NCBI GenBank assembly: GCA_036346275.1
Contig: CM070723.1
Location: 52,530,743-52,594,742, forward strand
DNA: 64,000 bases
Reading direction: 5' to 3'
Source of the DNA: Otatea glauca
Lineage: Eukaryota; Streptophyta; Magnoliopsida; Poales; Poaceae
The notes beneath the pieces are model-generated. The model did not search any database. It was not told where the DNA came from and saw nothing but the letters and a program-made list of their open reading frames with translations. A program made the position numbers and the translations under genes. Shown here piece after piece: positions 1-11,389 of the stretch. Position 1 is the stretch's first letter. Each line of letters starts with the position of its first letter.

Positions 1-1904
1 TCATCAGGATCACAGGACGTGTTTTACCGTAGATGACAGATAGTATAACGGATTTTTTTTACCCTTTTACCCCTCTTTCAATTTTACTATCAATACTACA
101 GGTGGTAGTATAACTAGATCTAAATTGATCTCAACCATTAGATTCAAAAGAATGGACGGCTTATATTGATTTTAGTCCACTGTAAAAGAGCTCTAATTCT
201 ACTGCCCTTTTCACCCTTTGTTGTTGAAAAGTTTGTGCCTCACTTTACCTATCTAAAGATATGCACCACATTATACTCTCTTAAAATGCTCTCAAAAGGG
301 ACTATACACGTTGTATGATTGTACCAAGGCATGTGTGAATCATTAACAAAACCATCATGCAAATATCCAAAGTGGATCTTCCTCCTCGAACTGGAGCTCG
401 ACAACCACCAATCCATTGAGATCTATTTGACCTTTGAGATGACTCATTGGCTCCACAAAACAGCTCGATTTTCAGCTTTAGGTTGGTGTAGAACAAAATC
501 GATAAAAGACATGTAGATTCGAAGATTAGAGTTCAGAAAGACATAATGTTGTGCGTGGTGGAAGCCACATCTTCAATTCTTCATCAGCAATCAACATTAG
601 TGGTTGTATATGTCATGCTTAATTAGTGAACCCTGCTTCTAGAACGAAATTAATTAGTCTTACGAAATCCACCATTACAAACAATTGCCGACTGAAAAGC
701 TCAATTGTAATCGATCTGTTTCGTAACAATTTCGTCAGTGGAGCACTTCCGTTAATTAACTCTTAAACCACCCATATGACCGTGTCCCATTTCAAGTGTC
801 GCTTGGGATCTAACCAAGCATATGCTTCGGATTATTCGTTGCTTTGATTCATATTGTGACCTACCCATTAGGAAAAAAGCTTGGTTTTTTTATGACCTAC
901 CCATTAGAAAAAACTTGTTTGTTTGTTTTGTTGGGAGTAGCTACACGGTCTTCTTTCGAAATGGTTGTCTAATGTCTCCTCTCTTCGTACAAATTTATAA
1001 GTTATAATTTTCTTCTGGCACATAAACCAAAAAGATATATTAAAAACAATTAGACTACGCCTAATTATTATATCTAAGCACTATATTCAATACATACATG
1101 TGGAGAATATCAAGTAAATTTGGATATTTATTAGAAGTATAAAGGAAACATCACACTAATTTGCATTAGAACATAAAATACGTCCTATATCTATAGATAA
1201 AATTGTTCAAAAAAATACACTCTATAAACTTGGATGGATGCTAATTATAACTAGAGGGAAATATTTTTGTGTTCCTTCATCTCCGAATTAACATAACGGT
1301 AACACTACAAAATCCGAGTAGATTAAGGGCACACCCAATGTATAGTTTCTACAACCATATCTATATCATCAATAAATAGTACTAGATACTACCCCTCCAA
1401 CTCTTTATATCATAGCACAAATACATGAGAACATCAAATAAAATATCATGCAGGACAGGTATATAATGAAGTTAGATATAACCCTCATCTTTTCAATGCA
1501 TGTTTTTATTGTATCTTTCTTGGGTTTGTGTATCCAAAATGTTTCTCATACAAGAAATAGCTTCTATCTTTCTCTTCTTTAATTTTTTTCTTCGTATAAA
1601 CATTAATTTTACATAGCATGTTGAATAAACGGCTGAAATAGAGCATTGTGAGTGGCCTAATATAGACTGTTTGGAAGTATTCAGCTCCAGGTGTCTTATG
1701 GTAAGTCGACGATGACATGAATATTTCGGGAACAAACTAATCGCCTTGGGATTGTGGTTATTAACGCCAGGACACACATATCAATAAGTCATCGAGTAGA
1801 AAAATACAAATGGCTGGTGTCCTTGTAGGTGGTATATCCTCTCCCTAGGGACTATATATAGCTACATATAATAGGGCAAGAACCAGTGCTAGACTATTGA
1901 TCTA
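1..1904. other. Intergenic, no gene recognised
   Basis: AT-rich sequence with only short chance open frames and no domain I recognise. Two small points. A roughly 35-base direct duplication around the string GACCTACCCATTAG lies at about 858 and 893. The stretch about 112-190 is weakly similar to 27485-27560 (shared GACGGCT...GATATT-like core), which may be remnants of one old repeat. Confidence 0.6.
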
Positions 1905-2186
1905 GGTTGTACTAACACGAATTAGCAAGTAGAGATTTTTTTTTACATTAGTGAAGAAATCAGTGGATCAAGGTGCAGCTCGTGAATGAGGCAGGCTACG
2001 TTATTCTAGTACAAAGATTTGTTTAACCGTTGTGCTGGTTACTTGGTTATTGCAAAGCTACTAGCTGAATATTCAGAGGAAAGCCTGCATATTAAACTGC
2101 CAATGATTTCACCATTTTTTAAGTGTATTATTATTATTATTATTATCAGTACCGACCTTCCCCAGATGTTGTGCAAAGCAGCTGTA
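1905..2186 (+). repeat. Direct repeat copy 1 (282 bp) flanking element E1
   Basis: This stretch is repeated at 3636-3917 in the same orientation and with the same overall length. Both begin GGTTGTACTAACAC and end near CTGTA, and both contain an (ATT)n tract. Differences are scattered substitutions and small gaps. The arrangement repeat-E1-repeat looks like a segmental tandem duplication with an element between the copies. No TG/CA ends, primer site or polypurine tract support reading the pair as LTRs. Confidence 0.8.
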
Positions 2187-3635
2187 CTGGCGAGATTTCG
2201 GAAATCTAGGCCAAGATCTCGGATTCCGGCCGGGAATAGGATCCAAAATCCTGTCCAGGCAAAAAAAAATTAATTGCTATATTAATCTTGGAAATTTCAG
2301 CGAGATATGGCTAAATCTCACCGAAATCTCAGATTTTTTGTACTAGATATGACCGGATTTGGTCCAATAACCCTTAAGAAAGCTCTCCTCTATGAAAATT
2401 TGTTGAAAAACAGAATTTTTGAGACGTTTTATAATTTCGGCAGAAACATTGTCAGATTTTTTAAAATTATACAAGCTTGATCATGATCTAAAAAAGAGTC
2501 TTTAGCAGTGTAGGATCATATATAAAAATTTGCAAAAGAATTGAACTTCATTTGTTATCTTCAAAAAATTAAAAACAAAATGAACATAACTGATACAGTA
2601 ACCATGTCAAAATTTTATAAATTTGCTCGAGTGTGACCATCATCCAAAATATTTATGAGAGCTTAAGAATTGCCTCAGTACTATTCTCTAAAATTTTAAA
2701 CTTTTTTTCTTGAATCAAATAAATCTATGTAAGTATTGAACTTCATTTGTTATATTTCAAAATTAAAAACGGAAAGAACATAAATGGTACAGTGCACTTG
2801 TAAGAATTTTATAAATTCACTGGAGTGTGATCATGATCCAAATTTTTTATAAAGCTTAATAATTTCTTTAGAACCTTTATGTAAAAGTTTTAAAAATTCT
2901 AAACCTTTTTTTGGTTGCTCAAGAAAATATATACATTGGTCATCAGGCTTTTTATCAGGATGTAGCACTGTCAGAATTGTCGTAAATTCTTGAAACTTTT
3001 ATCATAATCTGAGAAATTTATGGAAACATTTATGATGCATAAGGACTATACAAAAAAAATTTCAAAATGTTTAACTTGGTTTGGACTATTTTTCATTTGG
3101 TTAAAGTTTGCCGGTAAGGCTTTTATTAGGACAATAGTACTGTCCGAATTTCTGAAAATTCCTCAAGCTTGATCATCATCTAAAACTTTTATCGGAATAT
3201 TATGAATGTGTCAAAACCATCCACAAAAATGTTCAAAAGTTTCTAACGTGGTTTGCACCATTTTCCATTTGGTTGAAATTTGTCAGTCAGCCTTTTATTA
3301 GGATAGTAACACTGTCAGAATTTTTAAAAATTCTTTAGGCTTGATCATCATCTGAAAGATTTATGAGAATATTATTAATGTGTCAGGATCATACACAAAA
3401 AAATTCTAAATTTTTTGACACGTTTTGTACCAATTTTCGTTTGGTTAAAAATCATCGAGATCTCGGCAAATCTCGCCGAGATCTCGGTAAATCTCAACGC
3501 GATCTTGGAAATCTCGGTAAAAAAACGGATTTGAATTTTGCTTTTTGGACTTCGTCCGAAATAATGAGATTTCGCCGAAATTTCGGATTTCGGAGGGTGA
3601 CGAGATGTGAACCAAAAACGATATTTGGAACCTTG
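2187..3635. mobile_element. E1: unclassified AT-rich element with ~171-bp tandem repeats
   Basis: Homologous along its length to E2 (5397-6666). Both edges are rich in GAGATTTCGG/CCGAAATCTC-type motifs, and the right edge ends CGATATTTGGAACCTT, an inverted match to the left edge of E2. The interior has three degenerate units of about 171 bases at roughly 2950-3120, 3121-3291 and 3292-3460, each with the core TAGCACTGTCAGAATTTTT and GATCATCATCTGAAA. Two earlier, more divergent units share GAACTTCATTTGTTAT. There is no coding capacity. The left end appears to lack the first few bases. Class is uncertain: it could be a terminal-inverted-repeat DNA element. Confidence 0.5.
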
Positions 3636-3917
3636 GGTTGTACTAACACAAATTAGCTAGTAGAGAATTTTTTTTTTACATTAGTGAAGAAATCAGTGGA
3701 TCAAGGTGCAGCTCGTCAATGAGGCAGGCTAGGTTATTCTAGTACAAAGATTTGTTTAACCGTTGTGCTGGTTACTTGCTTGTTGCAAAGCTACTAGCTG
3801 AATATTCAGAGGTAAGCATGCATATTAAACTGCCAATGATTCCACCATTTTTTAAGCGTATTATTATTATTATTATCAGTACCGACCTTCCCCAGATGTT
3901 GTTGCAAAGCAACTGTA
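3636..3917 (+). repeat. Direct repeat copy 2 (282 bp) flanking element E1
   Basis: Second copy of the 1905-2186 repeat, starting immediately at the right edge of E1. It keeps the (ATT)n tract and ends at CTGTA, after which similarity stops. Confidence 0.8.
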
Positions 3918-4019
3918 GGTTTGACACTTGGAAGAGCCTCAAGATTGTAAAATAAAATGTAATAATTGGGGGGTTTTATAATTGCCAAAGTAGCGTGGCT
4001 TGTACGACTGAATGTAGTA

Positions 4020-4234
4020 CTCCCCCGTCCTTCAGTATAAGTTTGACATGTAAACTTAAAAGGTACATTATTTAAGTAACATTTAAAGAAATTAGATTAC
4101 GCTGTCTCTAATAGAAAGAGTGGTACTATATATATCCAATAGAAAACTATGATCCAATTCTATTAAATATTACTTAAATAATATGCATTCTAGGCATGCA
4201 CATCGTGGCTATATATATTGCGGGACGGAGGGAG
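4020..4234. mobile_element. Stowaway-like MITE (Tc1/mariner)
   Basis: Terminal inverted repeats CTCCCCCGTCC and GGACGGAGGGAG with a TA duplication on both sides (4018-4019, 4235-4236). Length is 215 bases, AT-rich and non-coding. The CTCCCTCCGT-type terminus plus TA target is the Stowaway signature of grass genomes. Confidence 0.88.
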
Positions 4235-4236
4235 TA

Positions 4237-5396
4237 GATAATACTAGTAGTTAAGTAGCAACTTGTGGATTCATGTCAGTTATAGTGTGAGAACCACAGG
4301 CTAACTGAAGAGTTGAACCTTGGGGCTAGAGATAATCTACCAATGCCAAGATTAAAGGAGACAATTCACATCTTCCACAGATTAAGCCTGTGTGCCATTA
4401 GCTAGCTAGATCCCTGCTAGAGACAATAGTATAATGCTACAAAGATGATGCATGATGCAAGAGTGCAAGACACACACCAAGTGGCTGAATCCATATATCG
4501 ATCCATATTCTTTTCTGTGACGCTTCAGAGATCGATGATCGTTTGGAAGGATTGATCTGGAGCTACGTGTGTCGACAGGAGATGTCTGCCCATACGCGGA
4601 TCATGTGCTCGTCCGGCTTTGCGTGATGGCGTGGGCTGTATCTTTATCTACCTAACACGTTGCTACACACATTTCATATCTGCACGATATGGTGGCGACG
4701 ATGATATATGCATGCATGTAAGGATGTTTACGAGCCTCTTTCTTACGCAAAATCATCCTTTATCTAGTTCTTTATTATTATTTTTTAATCTAGTAGTCCT
4801 ACATATATGTATTTGCAAATTTGACCTTCTCTTAACCGCAGAAAGCGTGACATGCGACACCTGTCCCATGCCACGTCCGGAGAGCGCGGAAGGCTACGGA
4901 GCCCTGAGAGCTTAGCCAACCACGGGAGCAACACATGGCCAACTATGGCAGGGTTCCTTCCGCGCTAGCCGGGCATGGCAGCGAGGTGCCGTGCGTGCTG
5001 CTACAGCTCCTCCCGCGGTCCTTGTCCTGCCACGGCACCGATGATCTTCCGCGCTCCCTAGCGCAACAGGAGATAAGTGTATGCTGTTAGGGCTTTCACT
5101 GTAAAGAAGAGTATCAAATTTTGCAAATATACAGCGAGGAAGCTAGATTTATAAAAATAAACGACGCACAGTGACCAGACAAGCGAAGATTTCTTCGTAC
5201 GCGACGCTGGTCCCCTGAGTCCCATGTAAAGCCATCGTATCAGCGACTAGCTTTACCAGAAACAAAAGTTAGGCTAACGAATAAAAAATTTGATTCTTAA
5301 AATGACTGCAAAATTCCTATGCGACTCTTAGAGACATGTAGATTAGTTGCCACATTGGCGATGCAAGCTTATCCTCTTCCTACGTTTGATCACAGG
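4237..5396. other. Intergenic, no gene recognised
   Basis: Non-repetitive as far as can be seen, with a modest GC-rich patch at about 4850-5060. The open frames in it are short and show no recognisable domain. Confidence 0.55.
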
Positions 5397-6666
5397 CAAG
5401 GTTTAAAATCCCGGTGATTTTGGCCGAGATTTTGGATTTCAGTCATGAACGAGATTCAAAATCCCAATCTAACAAAAAAAAACCTTTAAAAAATCAAATT
5501 GCTATAGTATTTTCAAAATTTTGGACAAATTTCATCATAAACTCGATAATTTTGACCGAATTTCAACTATTTTAGACCGGATTTGGGTCAATACCCCTTA
5601 AGAATGTCATCTTCTATGAAAATATTTTAAAAAGCTGAATTTTTGATACGTTTATAAAAATAACAAAAATGCTATCAAGATTTTTCTAAAAATGTACAAG
5701 CTTGATCATACTCTAAATTTTTTTTTGGTACTATCTTTACTAGTCTAAGATCATATAATTTTTTTTCAAAAGAATTGAACTTCATTTGTTATCTTTAAAA
5801 AATCAAGAACAGAAGGAACATAAATGAGACAGTAACCTTGTCAGAATTTTATAAATTTGCTCGAGTATAATCATGATCTAAAAATTTTATGAGATTTTAA
5901 ACATTGCCTCAGAATAATTCTCTAAAAGTTTCAAAAATTCTAAACCTTTTTGTTTGCTCAATAAAATCTATGGAAGCAATACATGTACTCAGCCAGGTTT
6001 TTATCATGACAGTAGCACTGTCAGAATTTTTTAATATTCTTCAGGCTTAATAATTATCTGAAAATTTTATAAAAATATTATTAATACGTCAGGACTATCC
6101 ACAAAAATTTTCAAAATTGTCTAACGTGGTTTGAACTAATTTTCATTCAGTTGAAATTTGCTGGTAATGCTTTTGCTAGGACAGTACCACTGTCAGAATT
6201 TTTGAAAATTCCTTAGGCTTGGTCATCATCTGAAAATTTTAAAAGAACATTAGTGATGCATTTGGACCATCCACGAAAATTTTCAAAATTTTCTAACGTG
6301 GTTTGTACCATTTTTCATTTAGTTCAAATTTGGCGATAAGGTTTTTATCAGGATAGTAGCACTATCCGAATTTTTTAAAATTTCTCAGACTTGATCATCA
6401 TCTGAAAATTTTATGGGAATATTAGTGATGCATCAAGACCATCCAATGTTTTTTTGAAATTTTCTAATGTGGTTTGTACTATTTTTCGTTCAGTTCAAAT
6501 TTGCTGAGATTTCGGCAATTTCGGTTGAAATCTTGGTCTAAAAATTCTGGAATTGAATTTTGCTTTTTAAATTTCAACCAGATTTTGTCTAAAATTATAA
6601 AATCTCGCTGAAATTTTAGATTTCGAACCCTTCAAAATATGATTCCAAAACGAAATTTGAAACCAC
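5397..6666. mobile_element. E2: second copy of the E1 family
   Basis: Left edge CAAGGTTTAAAATCCCGG and right edge AACGAAATTTGAAACC form an imperfect inverted repeat. The interior carries three ~170-base tandem units (about 5998-6165, 6166-6337, 6338-6510) with the same cores as E1 (CACTGTCAGAATTTTT and GTCATCATCTGAAAATTTT). E2 lacks the 282-base flanking repeats, which shows that those are not part of the element. It is non-coding. A target duplication could not be fixed. Confidence 0.5.
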
Positions 6667-6880
6667 AGTGTCAGGTACGTAATAGCTAGTGCAAACTGCA
6701 AAGTGCTAGAAAAGTTTGAGTGGCCACGTAGACACCAGGTTATTAGTTGGCACACTGGCATTGGTGCATTGTGGTGACAGATAACTGACGGTGAGCGTTT
6801 GTCTGTATTCCTCTCCGTTAGCTGGAACTGGCCGGGCAGTAGTCGTGCACCGGATCCTCTGACAAATTTGCTAATTGCTA

Positions 6881-7140
6881 CTCCCTTAGGGCACAAATAG
6901 TGATTGTTTTGGACATCAATACGATTTTTAAAATATAACTTTAACTAATTATTTATATTATAATGTATTTATAGAAACTAATAAAATTATAATATTATGA
7001 AAGTCCTCTTCAAGACAAATCTACACATATAATTTTCATGAATCCAATATAAATATTTAAAAAGATATTGACGATCAAAGTTTCAAAAATTTGACTGCAC
7101 CCATATCCAAAAAATGACAACTATTTATGATCGAAAGGAG
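6881..7140. mobile_element. Stowaway-like MITE, copy 1 of a 260-bp family
   Basis: Flanked by TA on each side (6879-6880, 7141-7142). The termini are CTCCCTTAGGGCACAAATAG and an inverted counterpart ending CTATTTATGATCGAAAGGAG. It shares length and internal motifs (TCATAATATTATAATTTTA-like core, caaTAGAAAtTA-like segment) with the elements at 8389 and 34776. It is non-coding. Confidence 0.8.
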
Positions 7141-7142
7141 TA

Positions 7143-8388
7143 CTAGAAATGGTTTGGTATCCCGATAGAGAGATTACAAAACAAAATTTCAATTGAATCT
7201 TGTTTGGTTATATATACAGGAAAAATACATTTTACTGTTGGAGCAGTAACTCCTACATCTAATATACCATCTAAATGAATTTGAAATACTCTTTTATCAT
7301 TTTGAGTACACTTATATATTAATTATAAGATACTCTAATACCAACCACACCAAAAAAATTGCAAAGGAGTCTATAGTTTTTCGCTTATTTTACAAATACC
7401 TTCGTATACGCATATAAAAAGGGGCATACCTAAAAACGTTATACATACAACTCCTAAAAATATATATATACCATCAAAATAGTCTTATATACTTATGTAC
7501 TACACATACATATCCACCGTTCTACGAAATACTCTCTAGTTGTGGGATACAGATGGACGAACAGTCCCAGTAATATAAAAGAGGCGCCTTCCATTTATGG
7601 GCCTCGATGAATCTTATGCCCATAGGCCACCGGAAATCATATTTCTGCCGGCCCATAAGCCCACTTTGTCTGTTGTTCTCTAGGTCCATGTGTCGGCCCA
7701 TTCAATTTGCACGCTCTTCAAAAAAAAATTTCTTTCCCAGTCAAACAAAACCTTGGTCTCCTCTCAACGAAAAAGGGAAAAATTCGGACAGAACCTTCCT
7801 GGGACTGTTCGTCTATCCGTGCAGATCGGACGGCTTTGGAGGCTGTCCTACGTGAAGATGAGGCTGAAAAACGTTTCCGAAAAATTCCAACGCTTGAAGA
7901 TGAATGAGACTGAAGTGTCAGGAATAATGGACAAGCCTGGGAGCTGCAGTAAAGTTTCTTCTACTCAGCACGGCCACGCAGATAGCAGTGGATCGAGGTC
8001 GAACGAACTGCGTCAGAGGAGGTCACTGTTCCACTGCTCAGCACTCGCTCAGAGCAGGTAACTGATGGTTGGTTATAAGCAGTAGTAGTATACTGCTCAT
8101 CCCTCCGTCCCTAATATAAGTCCATACTCTGGATGGGCGGCGCGTGAAGAAAAATGGCGCGAGCAATGCAATGCGAGTCGACGTACGCGCCTGCATGTGG
8201 GCCAGCTCTGTCAGAACGGGACGTCAGGACAGGCAAAACAGCAAACTATGGCTTCTTCTAGCTTATTGTTAACGAATGCTCGACAGCATGTGGTTTTGTG
8301 GAAAGATTTTGGCAAAACATGTGGTTTTGTATTGCCAATACCTCAATTGATGAGCTAAATTTTCTCCCGAGTACCCTATTAAACGGTA
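7143..8388. other. Intergenic with an unassigned open frame near 7690-8061
   Basis: The 7600-8060 segment has a plus-strand frame of about 123 codons that opens with GTG, not ATG. It has no recognisable domain, so I do not call it a gene. It is rich in GGCCCATT/GGCCCAT-like motifs (7590-7700), which are common near plant promoters. A partial Stowaway-type end (CCCTCCGTCCCTAATATAAG) lies at about 8101. Confidence 0.4.
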
Positions 8389-8652
8389 CTCCCTTCGGTT
8401 CACAAAAACTTATCGGTTTAAGGTACGTGCAGTCAAACTTTTGAAACTTTAGCTATCGCTATCTTTTTAAATATTTAGATTGGGTGCAAGAAAATCATAT
8501 GTACGTAGATAAATCTCGAAACATCGTTTCATAATATTATAATTTTATTGAATTTTTAAAATATATTACAATAGAAATTAGTGGTCAAAGTTGAGTTTTG
8601 AAGACCGTATCAATATTCAAAACGATAACTTTTTATGACCGGAGCTAGGGAG
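8389..8652. mobile_element. Stowaway-like MITE, copy 2 of the 260-bp family
   Basis: TA duplication at 8387-8388 and 8653-8654. Ends are CTCCCTTCGGTTCACAAAAA and TTTTTATGACCGGAGCTAGGGAG. The interior shares TCATAATATTATAATTTTAT and AGAAATTAGTGGTCAAAG with the copy at 34776. Confidence 0.85.
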
Positions 8653-8796
8653 TATACTATAACTACCCATCCACTCTATCAACGTTAAAGAAAGGGTATA
8701 TGATAAAAATATTACAATAACTACATAGTTAATCTCTACAATGTACTTATATTGTTTGAAGAAGGGAGGACGTTATTCTCTCTCTAATCCCTGTGC

Positions 8797-8988
8797 ATGA
8801 ATGGGAATAGATCGGGAGGACATTGTTCCCAAGTGCCTACGACGTACACGGAACAACGATGGTCGACGTTCCGCATTGCTTGCATCGGAATCAGTGTGTC
8901 GATCCTCAATATAGCCCGGGCGCTTCCGGTCGGCCGCCGGCATGGAGGTCGTTGTGCACCACCCGGAGCCGTGCTACGACCCATGCAC
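8797..8988 (+). pseudogene. Left part of an open frame interrupted by retrotransposon A
   Basis: An ATG at 8797 opens a frame of exactly 64 codons up to the insertion point of element A. When A and one copy of its TGCAC duplication are disregarded, the frame continues in phase at 27102 and stops at 27240. The right half holds two adjacent 18-residue repeats that each begin VGLQS. GC content is high compared with the surroundings. No homologue is recognised, and a chance frame in GC-rich DNA is possible. Confidence 0.3.
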
Positions 8989-9204
8989 TGTTAAAGATAA
9001 TGATCTATGTTTTGTTCTGTAGCAGATAAGGCTATTGCCGTTAGTCTGTCGATACTCTAGCTGTTGCGATACTGCAGACTGTTGTAACAAATATGTATTT
9101 ATCTGTATCTTCTTCAGTTAGTTGTAAGTTCAGTTGTAATTCTATCTTATAAATACAGCAAACCCCTTTGTGGGTATCTTGCGGCAAATACTTAAGTTTT
9201 CACA
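8989..9204 (+). repeat. 5' LTR of A
   Basis: 216-base LTR with TG...CA ends. A TATA-like CTTATAAATA lies at 9146-9155, consistent with an LTR promoter. It pairs with 26885-27096. Confidence 0.95.
9146..9155 (+). promoter_or_regulatory. TATA box in the LTR of A
   Basis: CTTATAAATA about 50 bases before the LTR end. The same motif occurs at 27038-27047 in the 3' LTR. Confidence 0.65.
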
Positions 9205-9217
9205 TGGTATCAGAGCC
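9205..9217 (+). other. Primer binding site of A (initiator-Met tRNA)
   Basis: TGGTATCAGAGCC directly abuts the LTR, complementary to the 3' end of plant initiator methionine tRNA. This is the usual copia priming site. Confidence 0.9.
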
Positions 9218-9231
9218 TTTGTGCAATCACC

Positions 9232-9498
9232 ATGTCGAACACCTCAAGCCCCACCACGACAAGCTCCACTTCAACTTTTTCCTCCATACAAACTGCTAGT
9301 GCTTCAGTTTTCGCCCCGCCTTCATTTAGCCACTTTATCACAGTTAAGCTCAATTTAGAGAATCATATTCTCTGGAAAGCGCAGATTATTCCTTATCTGC
9401 GCAGCTAGAATTTGATCGGCTTTGTTGATGGATCAACAAAGGAGCCACCTCAGTTCATTACTGAGAATTCCGAAGGAGAAACTCGTCAGGTTCAAAAT
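9232..9498 (+). pseudogene. Truncated gag of A
   Basis: ATG at 9232 opens a Ser/Thr-rich leader followed by the copia gag N-terminal pattern LNLENHILWKAQIIPYL (about residues 41-56). This is the region around the conserved WK of retrotransposon gag proteins. The frame is stopped by TAG at 9406-9408 after 58 codons, then continues recognisably (GFVDGSTKEPPQFI) to about 9498. The rest of gag and the protease are absent, replaced by about 55 bases of unrelated AT-rich sequence. Non-functional. Confidence 0.8.
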
Positions 9499-9553
9499 TG
9501 TAACATCTCCAAAATTTCAAAAATAAGAAAAATTAAAATTTGAAAACATTTCA
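9499..9553 (+). repeat. Fragment resembling the terminus of the D-family LTR
   Basis: This 55-base stretch begins TGTAACATCTCCAAAATTTC and is followed by AT-rich bases, much like the end of D3 at 48265 (TGTAACATCCCGAAAAATTC). It sits exactly where gag stops and integrase resumes in A. It may be the scar of an LTR insertion followed by deletion. The match is short and AT-rich, so this is tentative. Confidence 0.35.
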
Positions 9554-9554
9554 G

Positions 9555-9904
9555 TCAAACTGGGGTTGTTCATCGCATCTCTTGTCCTCATACACACCAG
9601 CAAAATGGTGTTACCGAAAGAAAGCATCGACATCTTGTCGAAACAGGCTTAGCCTTGCTTTCTCAATCATCCATGCCCATTCGTTTTTGGGATGAAGCTT
9701 TTCTGACAGCATGTTATCTGATTAACAGGCTGCCTAGCCATGTGATAAACAATTCCACACCTTTCCAGCGTTTGTTCAAAACTGCTCTTAACTATTCTCA
9801 TCTTCGCATCTTTGGTTGAGCTTGTTTTCGAAATCTAAGTGCTTACAGTACACACAAATTAGCCTTTAGGTCAAAGCAGTGTGTCTTTGTTGGTTATAGT
9901 CCTA
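9555..9904 (+). pseudogene. Integrase core fragment of A, left part
   Basis: The reading frame encodes the C-terminal half of a copia integrase core. The catalytic Glu lies in QQNGVTERKHRHL, followed by FWDEAFLTACYLINRLP and the VGYSP motif. A TGA interrupts it at 9817-9819. The two upstream catalytic Asp residues are lost in the gag-integrase deletion. At 9904 the frame is cut by element B and resumes without a frame change at 24887. Confidence 0.85.
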
Positions 9905-10114
9905 CGTTGGAGATAACTCAATATCTCAACTTACCGTATCTTTTGGTTCTATCCATAGTTTGTTATGAGTTAAGTCTTCTACAGTTAAGACTTTTTGGCT
10001 ATATAAGCCAATCTTGAAGAATTACAGTGAATTGTTTTCCGTGATTTTTTTCCGCAAGGATTTTTCCACGTTAAATATGTCTCCAGTTATTATACCGTGC
10101 ATCGATCCCTAACA
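9905..10114 (+). repeat. 5' LTR of B
   Basis: 210 bases, from CGTTGGAGATAACTC to CCCTAACA. TATA box CTATATAAG is at 9999-10007. It lacks a 16-base segment present in the 3' LTR. Confidence 0.9.
9999..10007 (+). promoter_or_regulatory. TATA box in the LTR of B
   Basis: GGCTATATAAGCC at mid-LTR. The same motif is present in the 3' LTR near 24751. Confidence 0.65.
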
Positions 10115-10116
10115 AG

Positions 10117-10130
10117 TGGTATGAGAGCTT
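10117..10130 (+). other. Primer binding site of B
   Basis: TGGTATGAGAGC two bases after the LTR, one mismatch from the initiator-Met site TGGTATCAGAGC. Confidence 0.75.
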
Positions 10131-10139
10131 AGGGTTCAT

Positions 10140-10790
10140 ATCAATATGGAGACACAGTACGGCATGTTCCGATCTACGTCGTCTGTCACCCTTCTTCCTC
10201 AGCCGGATCCGCACTGGCCATCGTGCTGCCTCGGCGACCTGCCACCATCGCCAGCCGCCTGGCGACGCCCGGCCTTTGGCCGGCTCCGCCCTCCGCGACG
10301 CAACCTCTGCGCTGCCCGCCACCTTCGATTACACCTCCGACCGACTCGTCGCCTTCCGCCTCCGCGCGCTGCCCTGTCTTCTGTGGCGGGTCCGCCTCCT
10401 GCCGGCCTACATCTTCGTCGGCTTTCCGACGACTAGTGCCGCCTTTACCGCAAGCCCTTCACGCCTTCGCGCTCCGTCCAAGCCGGTGCGCATCTCGGCC
10501 CTCCGGCGACCACCGGCTCGCTTCCTCGTCGCGCCGACCGCTGGCTCGCCCGGCCTCACGCCAGCCATCGGGCCTCCACTCCGCCGACCGCCGGCCATCC
10601 CAGCACTCGTCTTCACGCCGTCCTCGAGTCGCTCCTCGGGTCGGCCCGCGCCGGACACGCGCGTCGCCGCCCTCCGGCCTTGCCGCACGCCGATCGCTCC
10701 TTGCGTCGGCCGCTCCTTCCGAAGCCCCGGTCGGCTCCCCGCGCGTGAAGAGCTTTGCCCGTGAAGAAGTTTGCTCGTGAACTCTGCCGA
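10140..10790 (+). other. GC-rich internal block of B, possible captured sequence
   Basis: A sharply GC-rich, CpG-rich block in an AT-rich element. All frames give long, low-complexity Ala/Pro/Arg/Ser translations (for example 10223-10780, 185 codons), and no frame resembles gag or any family I know. Candidates are a transduplicated host exon or UTR, or a GC-rich leader of a copia relative. I do not call a gene. Confidence 0.4.
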
Positions 10791-11286
10791 CTAGAAGTGC
10801 TTGAACTCCAAGGCCACAAGGAACTTTGACTGGACTTCAAAAGCTCCTCAATCGGATTAATCCACTTCTTTGGCTCCAGAAGAGTCATGGCTAACAGATA
10901 AGGTCACGTGAAGGCATTTGGCATTCAGTCCGGCACCAATTTAATCCGACTCCGGCTATGAAGCTGCTCCCGCTTCTTGACTTGGTTTTTGGCTCCAGCT
11001 TAATCTTGGCTTCTTCTTCCGGCTTTTCAGCTCGGCTCCAAAAGTTCATATCAGTTTACAGTCAGCCTGTCCGTGTTTCTTCAGCTCATTTACCATAGCG
11101 ACTGTTCCAGTGTTAACAAAAGCTTTCATGTCTATTATTGGCGGGATATTTCATACTTATTATTTTGTGCTCATATTATTGGCGGATTTCATTGCTATTT
11201 AGGCGGGATTTATCATCGGCAATTTCTTTGATGTTTTATCGTCAACTTTGGAGAATTAAAAAAAAATGTCAGTTGAAGAGACAATT
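10791..11286 (+). other. Non-coding internal sequence of B, left of element C
   Basis: No open frame of note. The five bases CAATT at 11282-11286 are the left target duplication of element C. Confidence 0.6.
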
Positions 11287-11389
11287 TGAAAGACCATGTG
11301 GAGGTCTATCCCTGATGGTGATGAGTAATTGACCGTGGTTTAGCATGATGTGCTTGAATTTGAGTTTGATCCGAGTGGTCTGAGTTTTG

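Noticed and set aside
10223..10780. 185-codon frame in the GC-rich part of B
   Set aside because: Low-complexity Ala/Pro/Ser/Arg in overlapping frames on both strands. No start context or domain supports a protein.
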